This document shows positions 1 to 7,748 of a DNA stretch of 17,958 nucleotides, piece by piece. A model generated the notes under the pieces. That model searched no databases, was not told where the DNA came from, and saw only the letters and a program-made list of their open reading frames with translations. The stretch is taken from the NCBI GenBank assembly GCA_021296025.1, contig JAGWBF010000019.1:16822-34779 (forward strand), given 5' to 3'. This DNA is from Dehalococcoidia bacterium. GTDB taxonomy: Bacteria > Chloroflexota > Dehalococcoidia > Lucifugimonadales > JAGWBF01. Numbering within the stretch: the stretch's first letter is position 1; each line of letters opens with the position of its first letter. The position numbers and the translations under genes are program-made.

Positions 1-278
1 AGCTGTTCGCAGATAGCGACCTTGTGGCCCTTCTTAATGAGTCGTGTCAGGTATGATTCCAGGGAATGAGCAGGTATGCCTGCCAGGGGGACCTTCATGT
101 TCTTGCCCATCGCTTTGGAGGTCAGGACAAGATCCAGCTCCTTTGATGCTGTCCGGGCATCATCGTCGAAGGTCTCGTAGAAGTCCCCCAAGCGAAAGAG
201 CAAGAGGGAATCGGGATATCGCTGCTTAATCCGAAGGTATTGTCTTCGGATCGGTGTTAACGTTTCTCCCGGAGGCAT
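1..278 (-). CDS. mutS: DNA mismatch repair protein MutS, N-terminal part (truncated by window edge)
   Basis: This is the first ~92 codons of MutS, read on the minus strand from an ATG at 278 and running off the left edge. The translation begins MPPGETLTPIRRQYLRIKQ, then LFRLGDFYETFDDDA, KELDLVLTSK, PLAGIPAHSLESYL and GHKVAICEQ. These are the hallmarks of MutS domain I: the FYE-type motif that contacts the mismatch in known MutS proteins is the FYE here (about residues 37-39). MutS recognises base mismatches and recruits MutL. The ATG fits the usual MutS start, and GGTGAG lies just upstream as a weak ribosome site. It lies 86 bp downstream of the flavoprotein gene at 365-1138 on the same strand, so it may be read through from that operon or have its own promoter; I see no convincing promoter in the gap. 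Identity is firm; the gene is incomplete only because the window ends. Confidence 0.93.
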   Translation of the reverse strand, partial: MPPGETLTPIRRQYLRIKQRYPDSLLLFRLGDFYETFDDDARTASKELDLVLTSKAMGKNMKVPLAGIPAHSLESYLTRLIKKGHKVAICEQ

Positions 279-364
279 GCGCTCACCAGCTATGCGGGAT
301 GGAGGGACCGGGTCCTGGATCGAGCAGGATAGCTATTTCTCGAAGGCTGTCGGGCCGGGAGAAC

Positions 365-1138
365 CTACTGTTTCCAGTACCGCTCTTCCTTGATGGCGAA
401 CCCCTTGGGAGATAGCCTTTCCTTCACATCTTCGATCATACCAGGATGCCCGCAAGCATACACCATGGTGTCGTCAGGGGACAGCCGGAAGGTGTCCAGG
501 TACTGCTCTACGACGGCGTTGGCCCGTCCCTTTTCGCCTTGCCACCCACGATTCGGGTCCTCGGCGGGACGGCTCACCGTTGGCACATAGGCAATGGTGT
601 CGGGGTTCTGGGCAACCAGGTCCTGCATCTCATCCTGGTATGTAAACTCGTTCTGGTAACTGGCGCCTTGAAGGACGTAAAACCTGTGCCCCTCACCGCC
701 CTTGTGAAGATAGCTACGAATAGTGCTGACAAAGGGAGCGATTCCGGTCACCGTCGATACCATCAAATGGTTTTGATACTTCTGGTCCATGGTGAACACA
801 CCTTTAGCCCTGGGTCTGATGCTCATGCAGTCTCCCACCTTGAGCTCCCACATGAGCGGGGTGAGGGCCCCGTCGGGAGGGGGCACCAGCTCCACGAATA
901 TCTCCAGGTCCGGCTCGTGGGGAGCCGATGCGATGGAGTAGGCTCTCTCTATGGAATCAAGGCCCAAGGTGCAGTACTGGCCCGGCTTGAAGGAAAACTC
1001 CACCTGCGGCCGGAGGTGGATGACCATCAAGTCGTCAGTAACATCCCGGCGGGACACCAGCTCCGCCCTGGGCAGGCTGGCTATGGTCTTTCGTAGTTGC
1101 TGCTCCCTGTCAATTGTTGCCTGTTCGGCCCGGTTCAT
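365..1138 (-). CDS. Ferredoxin-NADP(+) reductase-like FAD/NAD(P)-binding oxidoreductase
   Basis: A 257-residue flavoprotein of the ferredoxin-NADP reductase superfamily. From the ATG at 1138, an FAD-binding barrel carries RAYSIAS (residues 65-71, the RxYS FAD motif). The Rossmann-like nucleotide domain carries VTGIAPFVS (130-138, the GTGIAPF-type loop with the first Gly replaced by Val) and YACGHPGMIEDV (227-238). The C-terminus, ERYWKQ, resembles the aromatic tail of bacterial Fpr proteins, where the ring stacks on the flavin. ATG 1138 is preferred over a TTG at 1144 because GAGGG sits 7 nt upstream of it. It is the last gene of the NuoE/NuoF/FdhA-like operon, 39 nt after the alpha subunit, which suggests it passes electrons between NAD(P)H and ferredoxin or the complex. 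The cofactor (NADH or NADPH) cannot be decided from sequence alone; an NAD-dependent reductase subunit is the alternative. Confidence 0.85.
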   Translation of the reverse strand: MNRAEQATIDREQQLRKTIASLPRAELVSRRDVTDDLMVIHLRPQVEFSFKPGQYCTLGLDSIERAYSIASAPHEPDLEIFVELVPPPDGALTPLMWELKVGDCMSIRPRAKGVFTMDQKYQNHLMVSTVTGIAPFVSTIRSYLHKGGEGHRFYVLQGASYQNEFTYQDEMQDLVAQNPDTIAYVPTVSRPAEDPNRGWQGEKGRANAVVEQYLDTFRLSPDDTMVYACGHPGMIEDVKERLSPKGFAIKEERYWKQ

Positions 1139-1177
1139 ACACAACCCTCTTTTATCTACTGGGTGCCGGGGGCACCC

Positions 1178-4036
1178 TTAAAGTTCAGCTGTTACGACAG
1201 CTTCAGCTATATTGAGTCCAGGGACCTTGGACATAGGATCCACGTCCCTGCTTGCCTGTGTATCTATTGCAAGCTGTCCAAAAAGGTTGGTACAGCTTAT
1301 GCACCCTTTTGGCACGCCATCCGCAAGGGAGATACGGGCTTGGAATGTTCTGTCGGATGTCCTCACCTCTACAGGGTCCCCTTCCTTAAGCCCCCTGACC
1401 CCAGCATCCTCGGGGTTCAACTCCGCGAGCTCCTCCCGGGTAATCTGGTTCTGCCTTCCTGGCTGGACGGAAGCCTCTCGCTGCGTCTGGAGAAGAACTC
1501 TTCCCGGCACGTAGGTCAGCGATGATCCATCTTGCAGGGATGGGGGAACAGCCCTGAACTCGATTTCAGCCATCGCCGGTTTTCCCCCGGGAAAGCCCAT
1601 CGAGTACAGCTCTGCGGTGCCCTCATGGTCGCTGGACGGACACGGCCACTGCAGACCCCGGTACTCTTTGCTGGAGTACAGCACCTGGGTGGGCAACGGA
1701 TTGGAAGGGTCGGGCCGGAACACGGGCCTTGCCTCATCTTCCAGTCGCTGGTGAGAAATCCCGCCATACTCCGGCACCAGGGAGGCAATCTCATCCAGCA
1801 CCTGGGCCGACGTTTCGAAGTCAAAACCGGACGCTCCCATACGCTTGCCTATCTCGCCAACCGCCCAAAGCTCGGACATGGATTCACCCGGAGGGTGCAT
1901 GGCGGGATTCAGTAGCTGGACCCTTCTCTCGATGTTGGTGAACGTTCCCGCTTTTTCGGCAAAGCCAGTCCGGGGCAGCACCACATGGGCCAGCTCACCC
2001 AGTTCGGTCAGGTAGTGATCGTGCACAACGAGCAGATCCAGCTTGCACACACCTGATTTGATGTCCTCAAGTGTCCACGTCGGCTCTCCGTAGGGGGAGA
2101 GGCCTCCGGCGAGCTTGGAGATATCACCGACCACGTACATAGCCTTCAGAGTGCCTTCGATGGCCGCCTCGATTATTCCCGACAGGCCCAACCCAGTCTC
2201 AATGGGCACCAAGGCTCCCCAAGCATCTTCCATGGCATGTCGGTCGTTGGCTTTGTTGACGGAGCGGTCCCCAGGAAGCATCCGAGGAGAACACCCTGCA
2301 TCCCATGCCCCTTGGCCGTTGGTCCCCGGCCTAAGGGGATAAATGCCGGTGGAAGGTCTCCCAAGGTTTCCTGTCAGCAGGGCCAGGTCGGAGATGGCCA
2401 CGCCGCAATCATGGTGCAGCTCCTGGGATATGTTGTCCAACGCATAGTAAATGGCCGATGCGCCTGAACCAGCGTAGGTCCGGGCGGCGGCGGCTATGTC
2501 TTCGGAGGACACCCCTGTTTGGTCGGATATGCTGTTCAGATCCAGGGTTTCTATCGATGCGCGCAGCTTATCGACGCTGATCCCTTGCTCCTCCAGCCAT
2601 TCGCCGGATTCCAGGCCCTCGTCGAAGATCACCTTCAGCATTCCACCCAACACCATGAGTTCGGTGCCGGGACGGGGCCTTAGCCACAGGTGGGCGTAGC
2701 GGGTCAACTCCACTTCCCGGGGATCGATAACGATCAGCTTGGCGCCCTGCTTAACCGCCTTCTTGATGGGAAGGGCGGCCACGTTGTGCTCTTCGGTGAT
2801 GTTCGAGTTTATGCCCAGGATGCATGCTGCCCCTTCCAGCTGCCAGATGGGATTGGTGCAGGAATCGTAGCCCAACACATCCATAAGACCCGTGGTCATC
2901 TGGGGCCGAAGGTCAGAGGAGTGGTCGACGTTATTGGTCACCATCACCGACCTGGCGAACTTCTGGGCTAGGTAGTGCTCCTCGGTTGTGCTGTCGTGGG
3001 AAGTTAGAATGGCAAATTGGTCCCCCTTGTAGGGGGGCAGCTTGGAGGCGATATGGTCCAGTACCTCGTCCCAGGTAGCTTCCTCAAGCGCTCCTGAACC
3101 ATCCCGCCGCATGAGGGGCTTGGTCAGCCTGGTCTTCTTGGTCAGAAAGTCCATTCCGAACTTGCCCTTAAAGCAGGCTTGGCCGCGGTTAGTGGGGGAG
3201 CTGAGCTCCGGGATAGCGCGGATAACCTTCCCCTTCCGGTTAATCTCCAGGTTCACCTGGCAGCCCACCGGACAGAAAGGACAGATGGTCCGCTTCACCT
3301 CGGTGGCCTTCTCCCACTTGTGGTCCCGTTCAACCAGGGCCCCTACGGGGCAAACATCCAGGCATGCACCGCAGAACTCGCACCCAGACTCCAGGAGGGA
3401 GGTGCCGTGGGAGGTGCCCACCAGGGCGCGCCCGGCCCGCTCGGTGAAGGTGATGGCATTGTCTCCCCGTACCTCCTCGCACACTCGAACGCAGCGCCCG
3501 CACACGATGCAGAGGTTGTAGTCTCGATCATAGAAGGGGTCGCCCGTGTCCACGGACAGGTCCCGGTACTTGTAGCCCAGGGGAGACTCCAGAACCATCT
3601 CCAGGTGCCGGGTAGTGTCCTTTAGCTCGCAGCGTTCGTTCTTGGGGCAGGTGACGCACCGGTCGTTGACAGACACGTGGCGGAGGCAGACATCCTGGGG
3701 ACCGCAGAGGTCTATGCGGTGGCACGTGAGACATCCATTGGGATGCTCGGAAATGAGCATCTCCATGACGGATTTCCTGAGCTTCTCCACCCCCTCGGAC
3801 TTGCTGTTCACCACCATGCCATCGGCAACGGGCAAAGTGCAGGATGCCGGAAAGCCTCGACCTCCTTCCACCTCAACCAGGCAGAGGCGACAGGCAGCAT
3901 AAGGCTTCATCCCAGGGTGATAGCACAGGTAGGGAACGTACAGGCCAGCCTCCATGGCAGCTTCCAGCAGCATCTTTCCGGGCTGGGCCTTGAACTCGAC
4001 TCCGTCCATCGTGATGGTGAACTCTTCAGCCATCAT
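1178..4036 (-). CDS. NuoG/formate dehydrogenase alpha-like molybdopterin oxidoreductase lacking the catalytic Cys/Sec
   Basis: A 952-residue soluble iron-sulfur molybdopterin protein. In order: a [2Fe-2S] plant-ferredoxin domain (C38, C49, C52, C66); a NuoG-type His/Cys segment (H98, C102, C105, C111) enlarged by further cysteines (C117, C127, C130, C136); a two-cluster ferredoxin domain (C176, C179, C182, C186 and C219, C222, C225, C229); the molybdopterin [4Fe-4S] motif (C252, C255, C259, C288); the molybdopterin body with GTNGQGAWDAG (571-581) and GTFTNIERRVQ (697-707); and a C-terminal dinucleotide-binding domain with LNPEDAG. Architecture and length match NAD-linked formate dehydrogenase alpha subunits. 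In those, a Cys or Sec followed by His lies shortly after an NNVD-like motif. Here residues 371-384 (DHSSDLRPQMTTGL) contain no Cys and no such pair. Whether it binds Mo/W and what it oxidises are therefore unknown. The ATG at 4036 (or 4033) has AAAGG just upstream, 21 nt after the NuoF-like gene. A NuoG-like electron-wire role is an alternative. Confidence 0.88.
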   Translation of the reverse strand: MMAEEFTITMDGVEFKAQPGKMLLEAAMEAGLYVPYLCYHPGMKPYAACRLCLVEVEGGRGFPASCTLPVADGMVVNSKSEGVEKLRKSVMEMLISEHPNGCLTCHRIDLCGPQDVCLRHVSVNDRCVTCPKNERCELKDTTRHLEMVLESPLGYKYRDLSVDTGDPFYDRDYNLCIVCGRCVRVCEEVRGDNAITFTERAGRALVGTSHGTSLLESGCEFCGACLDVCPVGALVERDHKWEKATEVKRTICPFCPVGCQVNLEINRKGKVIRAIPELSSPTNRGQACFKGKFGMDFLTKKTRLTKPLMRRDGSGALEEATWDEVLDHIASKLPPYKGDQFAILTSHDSTTEEHYLAQKFARSVMVTNNVDHSSDLRPQMTTGLMDVLGYDSCTNPIWQLEGAACILGINSNITEEHNVAALPIKKAVKQGAKLIVIDPREVELTRYAHLWLRPRPGTELMVLGGMLKVIFDEGLESGEWLEEQGISVDKLRASIETLDLNSISDQTGVSSEDIAAAARTYAGSGASAIYYALDNISQELHHDCGVAISDLALLTGNLGRPSTGIYPLRPGTNGQGAWDAGCSPRMLPGDRSVNKANDRHAMEDAWGALVPIETGLGLSGIIEAAIEGTLKAMYVVGDISKLAGGLSPYGEPTWTLEDIKSGVCKLDLLVVHDHYLTELGELAHVVLPRTGFAEKAGTFTNIERRVQLLNPAMHPPGESMSELWAVGEIGKRMGASGFDFETSAQVLDEIASLVPEYGGISHQRLEDEARPVFRPDPSNPLPTQVLYSSKEYRGLQWPCPSSDHEGTAELYSMGFPGGKPAMAEIEFRAVPPSLQDGSSLTYVPGRVLLQTQREASVQPGRQNQITREELAELNPEDAGVRGLKEGDPVEVRTSDRTFQARISLADGVPKGCISCTNLFGQLAIDTQASRDVDPMSKVPGLNIAEAVVTAEL

Positions 4037-4057
4037 CTACCTTTCCCAACCATCGGA

Positions 4058-5770
4058 CTACCTCCTCACCGCAACCGGGGAGTATCGCTCGGAGGCGCAA
4101 ACTCCGGTTGGACAGCGCCTGTTAACCATGTGCTCTTCGAACTCATCACCGAAATACCGCAGGGCGGAAGCAACGGGATTGAATCCCAGCTGCCCATGCC
4201 CGCAGAGCGAGCCGGCCTGCATATCCTGCCCGACTTTGCGCATCAGCTCCAGATCGCCCGGGAGGCTTCGAAGCTCACAAATCCGCTCCAGTACCTCCAG
4301 GAGATGGGTCATCCCCAGTCGGCAGGGGAAGCATTTGCCGCAGGACTCGTACTGGCAGAATGCGATCAAAGAACGGGTGAGGTCCACGGCGCAAGAATCG
4401 TCGGCCGCCGCAATTATTCCCCCAGACCCCAGGATAGCTCCGACCCCGGCCATGGCTTCGAAGTCCAGGGGGATGTCCATCTGGGCTGAACCGAGCACGC
4501 CGCCCAGAGGCCCTCCCGTTTGCAGCAGCTTCAGCTTTCTGTCTCCGGAAACCCCGCCGGCCACCTTGTACACCACATCACCCAGAGTCAGCCCGAAGGG
4601 GAGCTCCACCATTCCAGGATGGACCAAGTCCCCGGACAGGCAAAGGATGGCGGTGCCCTTGCTGCGGTCCTGGCCTATGCCGGCAAACCAGTCCCCTCCC
4701 CGGCGGATGATCTCGGGCACGTAGGACAGGGTCTTGACGTTGTTGATATTGCTGGGCTTGCCAAACAGACCGACCTGGGCTGGGAAGGGAGGACGGTAGC
4801 GGGGCATAGCCCTCCCGCCCTCGATGGCCTCCATTAGCGCCGTCTCCTCGCCGGAAACGTAGGAGTCTCCGGTCAGGGCAACCTCCAGGTGGAAGCCAAA
4901 GTCGGACTCAAATATGTTATCGCCAAGGAAGCCCAGCTCCCGGGCCTGCTTGACTGCGGTTTGCGTACGCTCGATGGGACCTTCGTGGCCGTGGCGTATG
5001 AAGATGTAGCCAAATCGGGCCCCAGTGGCGTAGCCCGCCAGGATCATCCCTTCGACAAGGGTGTGGGGGTCGCTGTCGAGGATGCCCTTGTCGTTGAAGG
5101 CCCCGGGATCGCCCTCCTCGCAATTGCACAATATGTACTTTACCGGCTCGGTGGACCGGGCCAGAAAGCTCCACTTGGTCGCCGTGGGGAAGGCAGCCCC
5201 TCCTCTTCCCCTCAGGCCCGACTTATTGACCTCTTCCAACACTTCTTCAGGGGTCATGCCGGTCACAGCTTTATAAAGGGCCGAGTAGCCACCGTTGGCT
5301 ACGTACTGGTGTATATCGTAGGGGTCTATGGTGCCGGCATTGCGCAGGGCGATGCGCACCTGGTCCTTCATCATGGGATGCTGGGCCAGGTCCTGAAAGT
5401 CCCCGGTCCCATTCTCACCAAGGAGGCCCAACACCAGGTCTGGGTCCGGCTTCTTTTCCACCAGGTGCGATGCGATGATTTCCGGCACAGCGTCTGAGGT
5501 CACACCCGCATAGAAGACTCGGGAGCCTCCGGGCATGGTGATATCTACCAGGGGCTCGGCAAAGCAAAGACCCATGCATCCCACTTCGCTAATCGTGGCA
5601 TGGATATCCCGGGACTGCAGCTCGCGCCGGATACTCTCAATAACCGCCAGCCCGCCAGCGGCCTTGCCGCACAGGGCTGTGCCCACCCGGATATGGGGGG
5701 TATCTCCCGAGGCGAGAGAGGCCCACTTTTCTTCCGCTTGGGCTTTTATCTGCTGGAAATCGTCTGGCAT
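4058..5770 (-). CDS. NuoF-like NADH-binding flavoprotein subunit (FDH beta / HydB-type)
   Basis: A 570-residue NADH-dehydrogenase 51-kDa family protein. An N-terminal thioredoxin-like [2Fe-2S] domain shows C34, C65 and C69 (GCMGLCFAEP); only three ligand-like cysteines are visible there. The FMN site is GLRGRGGAAFPTATKW (185-200), followed by NCEEGDPGAFNDKG (216-229) and SGEETALMEAIEG (307-319), which bind NADH and FMN in Nqo1/NuoF. An SLBB domain follows, then the [4Fe-4S] cluster ligands C477, C480, C483 and C523. The protein ends with RCPTGVC, without the extra ferredoxin domain found in many electron-bifurcating HydB proteins. It should take electrons from or give them to NAD(H) and pass them to the alpha subunit. 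An in-frame extension reaches 5857 but overlaps the NuoE-like gene and has no family counterpart, so I use ATG 5770 (MPDDFQQ), 19 nt after that gene's stop. Spacing to the ribosome site AAAGGA is long (about 15 nt). Confidence 0.92.
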   Translation of the reverse strand: MPDDFQQIKAQAEEKWASLASGDTPHIRVGTALCGKAAGGLAVIESIRRELQSRDIHATISEVGCMGLCFAEPLVDITMPGGSRVFYAGVTSDAVPEIIASHLVEKKPDPDLVLGLLGENGTGDFQDLAQHPMMKDQVRIALRNAGTIDPYDIHQYVANGGYSALYKAVTGMTPEEVLEEVNKSGLRGRGGAAFPTATKWSFLARSTEPVKYILCNCEEGDPGAFNDKGILDSDPHTLVEGMILAGYATGARFGYIFIRHGHEGPIERTQTAVKQARELGFLGDNIFESDFGFHLEVALTGDSYVSGEETALMEAIEGGRAMPRYRPPFPAQVGLFGKPSNINNVKTLSYVPEIIRRGGDWFAGIGQDRSKGTAILCLSGDLVHPGMVELPFGLTLGDVVYKVAGGVSGDRKLKLLQTGGPLGGVLGSAQMDIPLDFEAMAGVGAILGSGGIIAAADDSCAVDLTRSLIAFCQYESCGKCFPCRLGMTHLLEVLERICELRSLPGDLELMRKVGQDMQAGSLCGHGQLGFNPVASALRYFGDEFEEHMVNRRCPTGVCASERYSPVAVRR

Positions 5771-5789
5771 AGGTCCGCGCGGTGTTCCT

Positions 5790-6266
5790 TTAAGCGTCGA
5801 ACAGCTTGGAGACCAGCCTTCCGGCTTCTCCGGGGCTGACTTTCCCATAGAGGCCATGGTCTATGCTGATTACCGGTCCCTGGGAGCAGGCCCCCAGGCA
5901 GGTGTTGAGGCGTACGCTGGCGTTCCCACCAGGAACATCCCCCTCCGACTCCAGCCCCGCGGCCTCCAGCACTGCCCTGACCACCTTCATAGCACCCAGG
6001 ACATGGCAGGTTGCACCCCAGCACACCTCGACGTTGTGGGAGCACGGGGGGTCCACACGAAAGTTGGTGTAAAAGGAGGCGACACCCCACACATCATTCA
6101 CCGTGGTTTGGGTGTAGCTGGCGACCTCTTCGATGGCCTCGCCGGGAAGGTACCCTACAGCATCCTGCACTGCCAAGAGGGACGACAGCACAGTTACAGT
6201 TCCCTGGGGTTGGGCGGCTATGGCTTCCTTGAGCTCCTCCCTTGTTCCCCGGAACCCTTCCTTCAT
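5790..6266 (-). CDS. NuoE-like [2Fe-2S] thioredoxin-fold subunit
   Basis: A 158-residue NADH-dehydrogenase 24-kDa family protein. The N-terminal helical part has the LPGEAIEEVASYT and VWGVASFYTNF motifs typical of NuoE/HoxE/FDH gamma. The thioredoxin-like domain carries C82-x4-C87 (VCWGATC) and C123-x3-C127 (CLGAC), the four ligands of the N1a-type [2Fe-2S] cluster. With the adjacent NuoF-like protein it should form the NAD(H)-handling module of a soluble multisubunit complex. It is the promoter-proximal gene of a four-gene operon. The start is uncertain: ATG 6266 is used, giving MKEGFRGTREELKEA; a GTG at 6287 would add seven residues. Neither has a well-spaced Shine-Dalgarno sequence. A 6-bp inverted repeat lies upstream (6297-6324). 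Confidence 0.9.
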   Translation of the reverse strand: MKEGFRGTREELKEAIAAQPQGTVTVLSSLLAVQDAVGYLPGEAIEEVASYTQTTVNDVWGVASFYTNFRVDPPCSHNVEVCWGATCHVLGAMKVVRAVLEAAGLESEGDVPGGNASVRLNTCLGACSQGPVISIDHGLYGKVSPGEAGRLVSKLFDA

Positions 6267-6296
6267 CCTGTCAGCGCTCTTCCCCACAACAAATTC

Positions 6297-6324
6297 TGCT
6301 CGTGAAACTTGTAACTATCGAGCA
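6297..6324. promoter_or_regulatory. Inverted repeat upstream of the NuoE-like operon
   Basis: TGCTCG (6297-6302) and CGAGCA (6319-6324) are perfect 6-bp arms around 16 nt. The repeat lies just upstream of the first gene of the redox operon, within the 153-bp gap after the FAD oxidoreductase. It could be a regulator site or an mRNA hairpin near the ribosome site. Six-bp arms can occur by chance. I could not find a convincing promoter nearby. A second small dyad, AGTCC-GCC-GGACT, is at 6376-6388, without a T-tract on either side. Confidence 0.25.
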
Positions 6325-6419
6325 ACCCAATGGTAGCATACCCACCGAATCCCTACAACGCAGGAGCGCACCCTTAGTCCGCCGGACTTCTGCCGGCTTC
6401 CCAACCGCCATAGGGGCGA

Positions 6420-7748
6420 TCAGGTCCCAATACCGGCATCCTCAAGGACGGCACGGGCCACCTCCTGCCCCAGTCTGACACTGTAGTTGGTCCCCCTGTC
6501 CTCGGGATAAATCTGGGTGGTGTTGGCAAGGTATAGCCCGGGGATGGGTGTCCGCAGGTCGGGAATTCGCTTGGAGTAGTTCACTCCTATTATGGGCTGG
6601 GCGGCGTCCACCTTATGGTGGTGGTAGGCCTGTATCCAGGATGGATCGAACTCGGGGTTTATCTTGCCAAGATGGCCTATGTACTCTTGCGCCAGCTCCT
6701 CAGGCTCCATCCGGTAGATGGGGTTCTCCCGGCTTGGGTAGTTGGTTAGGTACACCACATGTTTCCCGCCGTAGAGGGACCGGTCCACCAGGTTTGTCTG
6801 CTCTATCACGCCGACAAAGGGCAGCTCCCGGTCGGCGATGTTCATCCAGTACATGGGAGACAGCGGACGGTCCAGCTCCAGGATCAGCAGCACGGCGGAT
6901 AGGTAGGTTACGTCGGTGAGTTTCCTGGAGTAGGAGTCAGGCAGGGGGGGCACGAGACGTGTGAACACGTAAGAGGGTGTGGTGTCGACCACGGCGTCGT
7001 AGCTTCGCGATTCTTCTTTAGACTCTCCCGTCTTCACCACGAGCCCCTTTGCTCGACCATCCTCCACCACAACAGAGCTCACCATGGTTGAAATGTTCAC
7101 GTTGCTTCCAAGCTCCTCAACACGTTCACCAAGGCGATCAAACACCTCCCCAAAGCTGCCCATGGGATACCCCAGCTTCTCCCGCTCCCACACCTTCCCT
7201 CGGGAGGCCACCCTCAGGTAGATCTTGCCCCAAAGCCAGGTCATGCTTATCTCTTCGTAGTGTTCCCCGAACTTGCCTCTCAGAAGCGGCTGCCACACCA
7301 CCTCGTAAGCCTTCTGGCCAACGCGCTTTCGCAGCCACTCGGAGGCTGTCTCTCCTTCAAACTTGAGGCCATTTCGCGTCTTCTGGAGGTACAAGGTAAC
7401 CATGCCCAGCCGGATCCGGTCCTGTATGCTCAAGGGCGAAAAGGTCAAGAGGTCCTTGGGTGTGCTGAACTTCCAAATCCGGCCCCCGTGAAATAGCCCG
7501 ACCTTGGACTCTATCCACTGCAGCTTGTGTCCCAGCCCAAGCTCATGGATTAGATCGACCATGTGGGTGTCGCTCATAAACAGATGGTGGTAACCCCGCT
7601 CCAACCGGCCTCCGCCCACATCGAAGGTGGAAGCTTGGCCTCCCAGGAAGGGCGCCGACTCAAAGACCTCGGCCGTGTGACCGAGCTTCGCAAGGGTATG
7701 GGCGGCAGCCAGCCCCGCTGCACCGCCGCCGATTATTCCGACCTTCAC
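6420..7748 (-). CDS. FAD-dependent NAD(P)-Rossmann oxidoreductase (amine oxidase / phytoene-desaturase-like fold)
   Basis: A 442-residue flavoprotein opening with the dinucleotide-binding fold: VKVGIIGGGAAGLAAAHTL, with the Gly motif at residues 7-12 and E30 ending the second strand as the likely adenosine-ribose ligand. GYHHLF follows, and the C-terminal segment has PGLYLANTTQIYPEDRGTNY before a closing helix. This pattern fits the amine-oxidase/protoporphyrinogen-oxidase/desaturase superfamily; the substrate cannot be named. The start is the GTG at 7748, which makes GTGA with the stop of the upstream membrane-protein gene (4-nt overlap). AGGAGAGG lies 4-11 nt upstream. An in-frame extension to 8360 lies inside that neighbour in another frame, shows no flavoprotein character and is rejected. 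Tight coupling to a polytopic membrane protein suggests action on a lipid or lipid-linked sugar (isoprenoid desaturase or pyranose-mutase-like), which is inference. Confidence 0.83.
   Translation of the reverse strand: MKVGIIGGGAAGLAAAHTLAKLGHTAEVFESAPFLGGQASTFDVGGGRLERGYHHLFMSDTHMVDLIHELGLGHKLQWIESKVGLFHGGRIWKFSTPKDLLTFSPLSIQDRIRLGMVTLYLQKTRNGLKFEGETASEWLRKRVGQKAYEVVWQPLLRGKFGEHYEEISMTWLWGKIYLRVASRGKVWEREKLGYPMGSFGEVFDRLGERVEELGSNVNISTMVSSVVVEDGRAKGLVVKTGESKEESRSYDAVVDTTPSYVFTRLVPPLPDSYSRKLTDVTYLSAVLLILELDRPLSPMYWMNIADRELPFVGVIEQTNLVDRSLYGGKHVVYLTNYPSRENPIYRMEPEELAQEYIGHLGKINPEFDPSWIQAYHHHKVDAAQPIIGVNYSKRIPDLRTPIPGLYLANTTQIYPEDRGTNYSVRLGQEVARAVLEDAGIGT

Noticed and set aside
446..1096. Open reading frame of 216 codons on the plus strand inside the FNR-like gene
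   Set aside because: Antisense shadow: no recognisable motifs, while the minus strand has RAYSIAS and the nucleotide-binding loops.
3677..4489. Plus-strand open frame of 270 codons across the end of the FDH-like and NuoF-like genes
   Set aside because: Spans two well-supported genes on the other strand and shows no family character.
5771..5857. 29-residue N-terminal extension of the NuoF-like protein
   Set aside because: Overlaps the end of the NuoE-like gene and is not family-like; ATG 5770 fits the operon.
5535..6305. Plus-strand open frame of 256 codons across nuoF/nuoE
   Set aside because: Antisense to two genes with clear iron-sulfur and flavin motifs.
6376..6388. AGTCC-GCC-GGACT dyad as a terminator for the FAD oxidoreductase
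   Set aside because: Five-bp stem without a T-tract on either strand.
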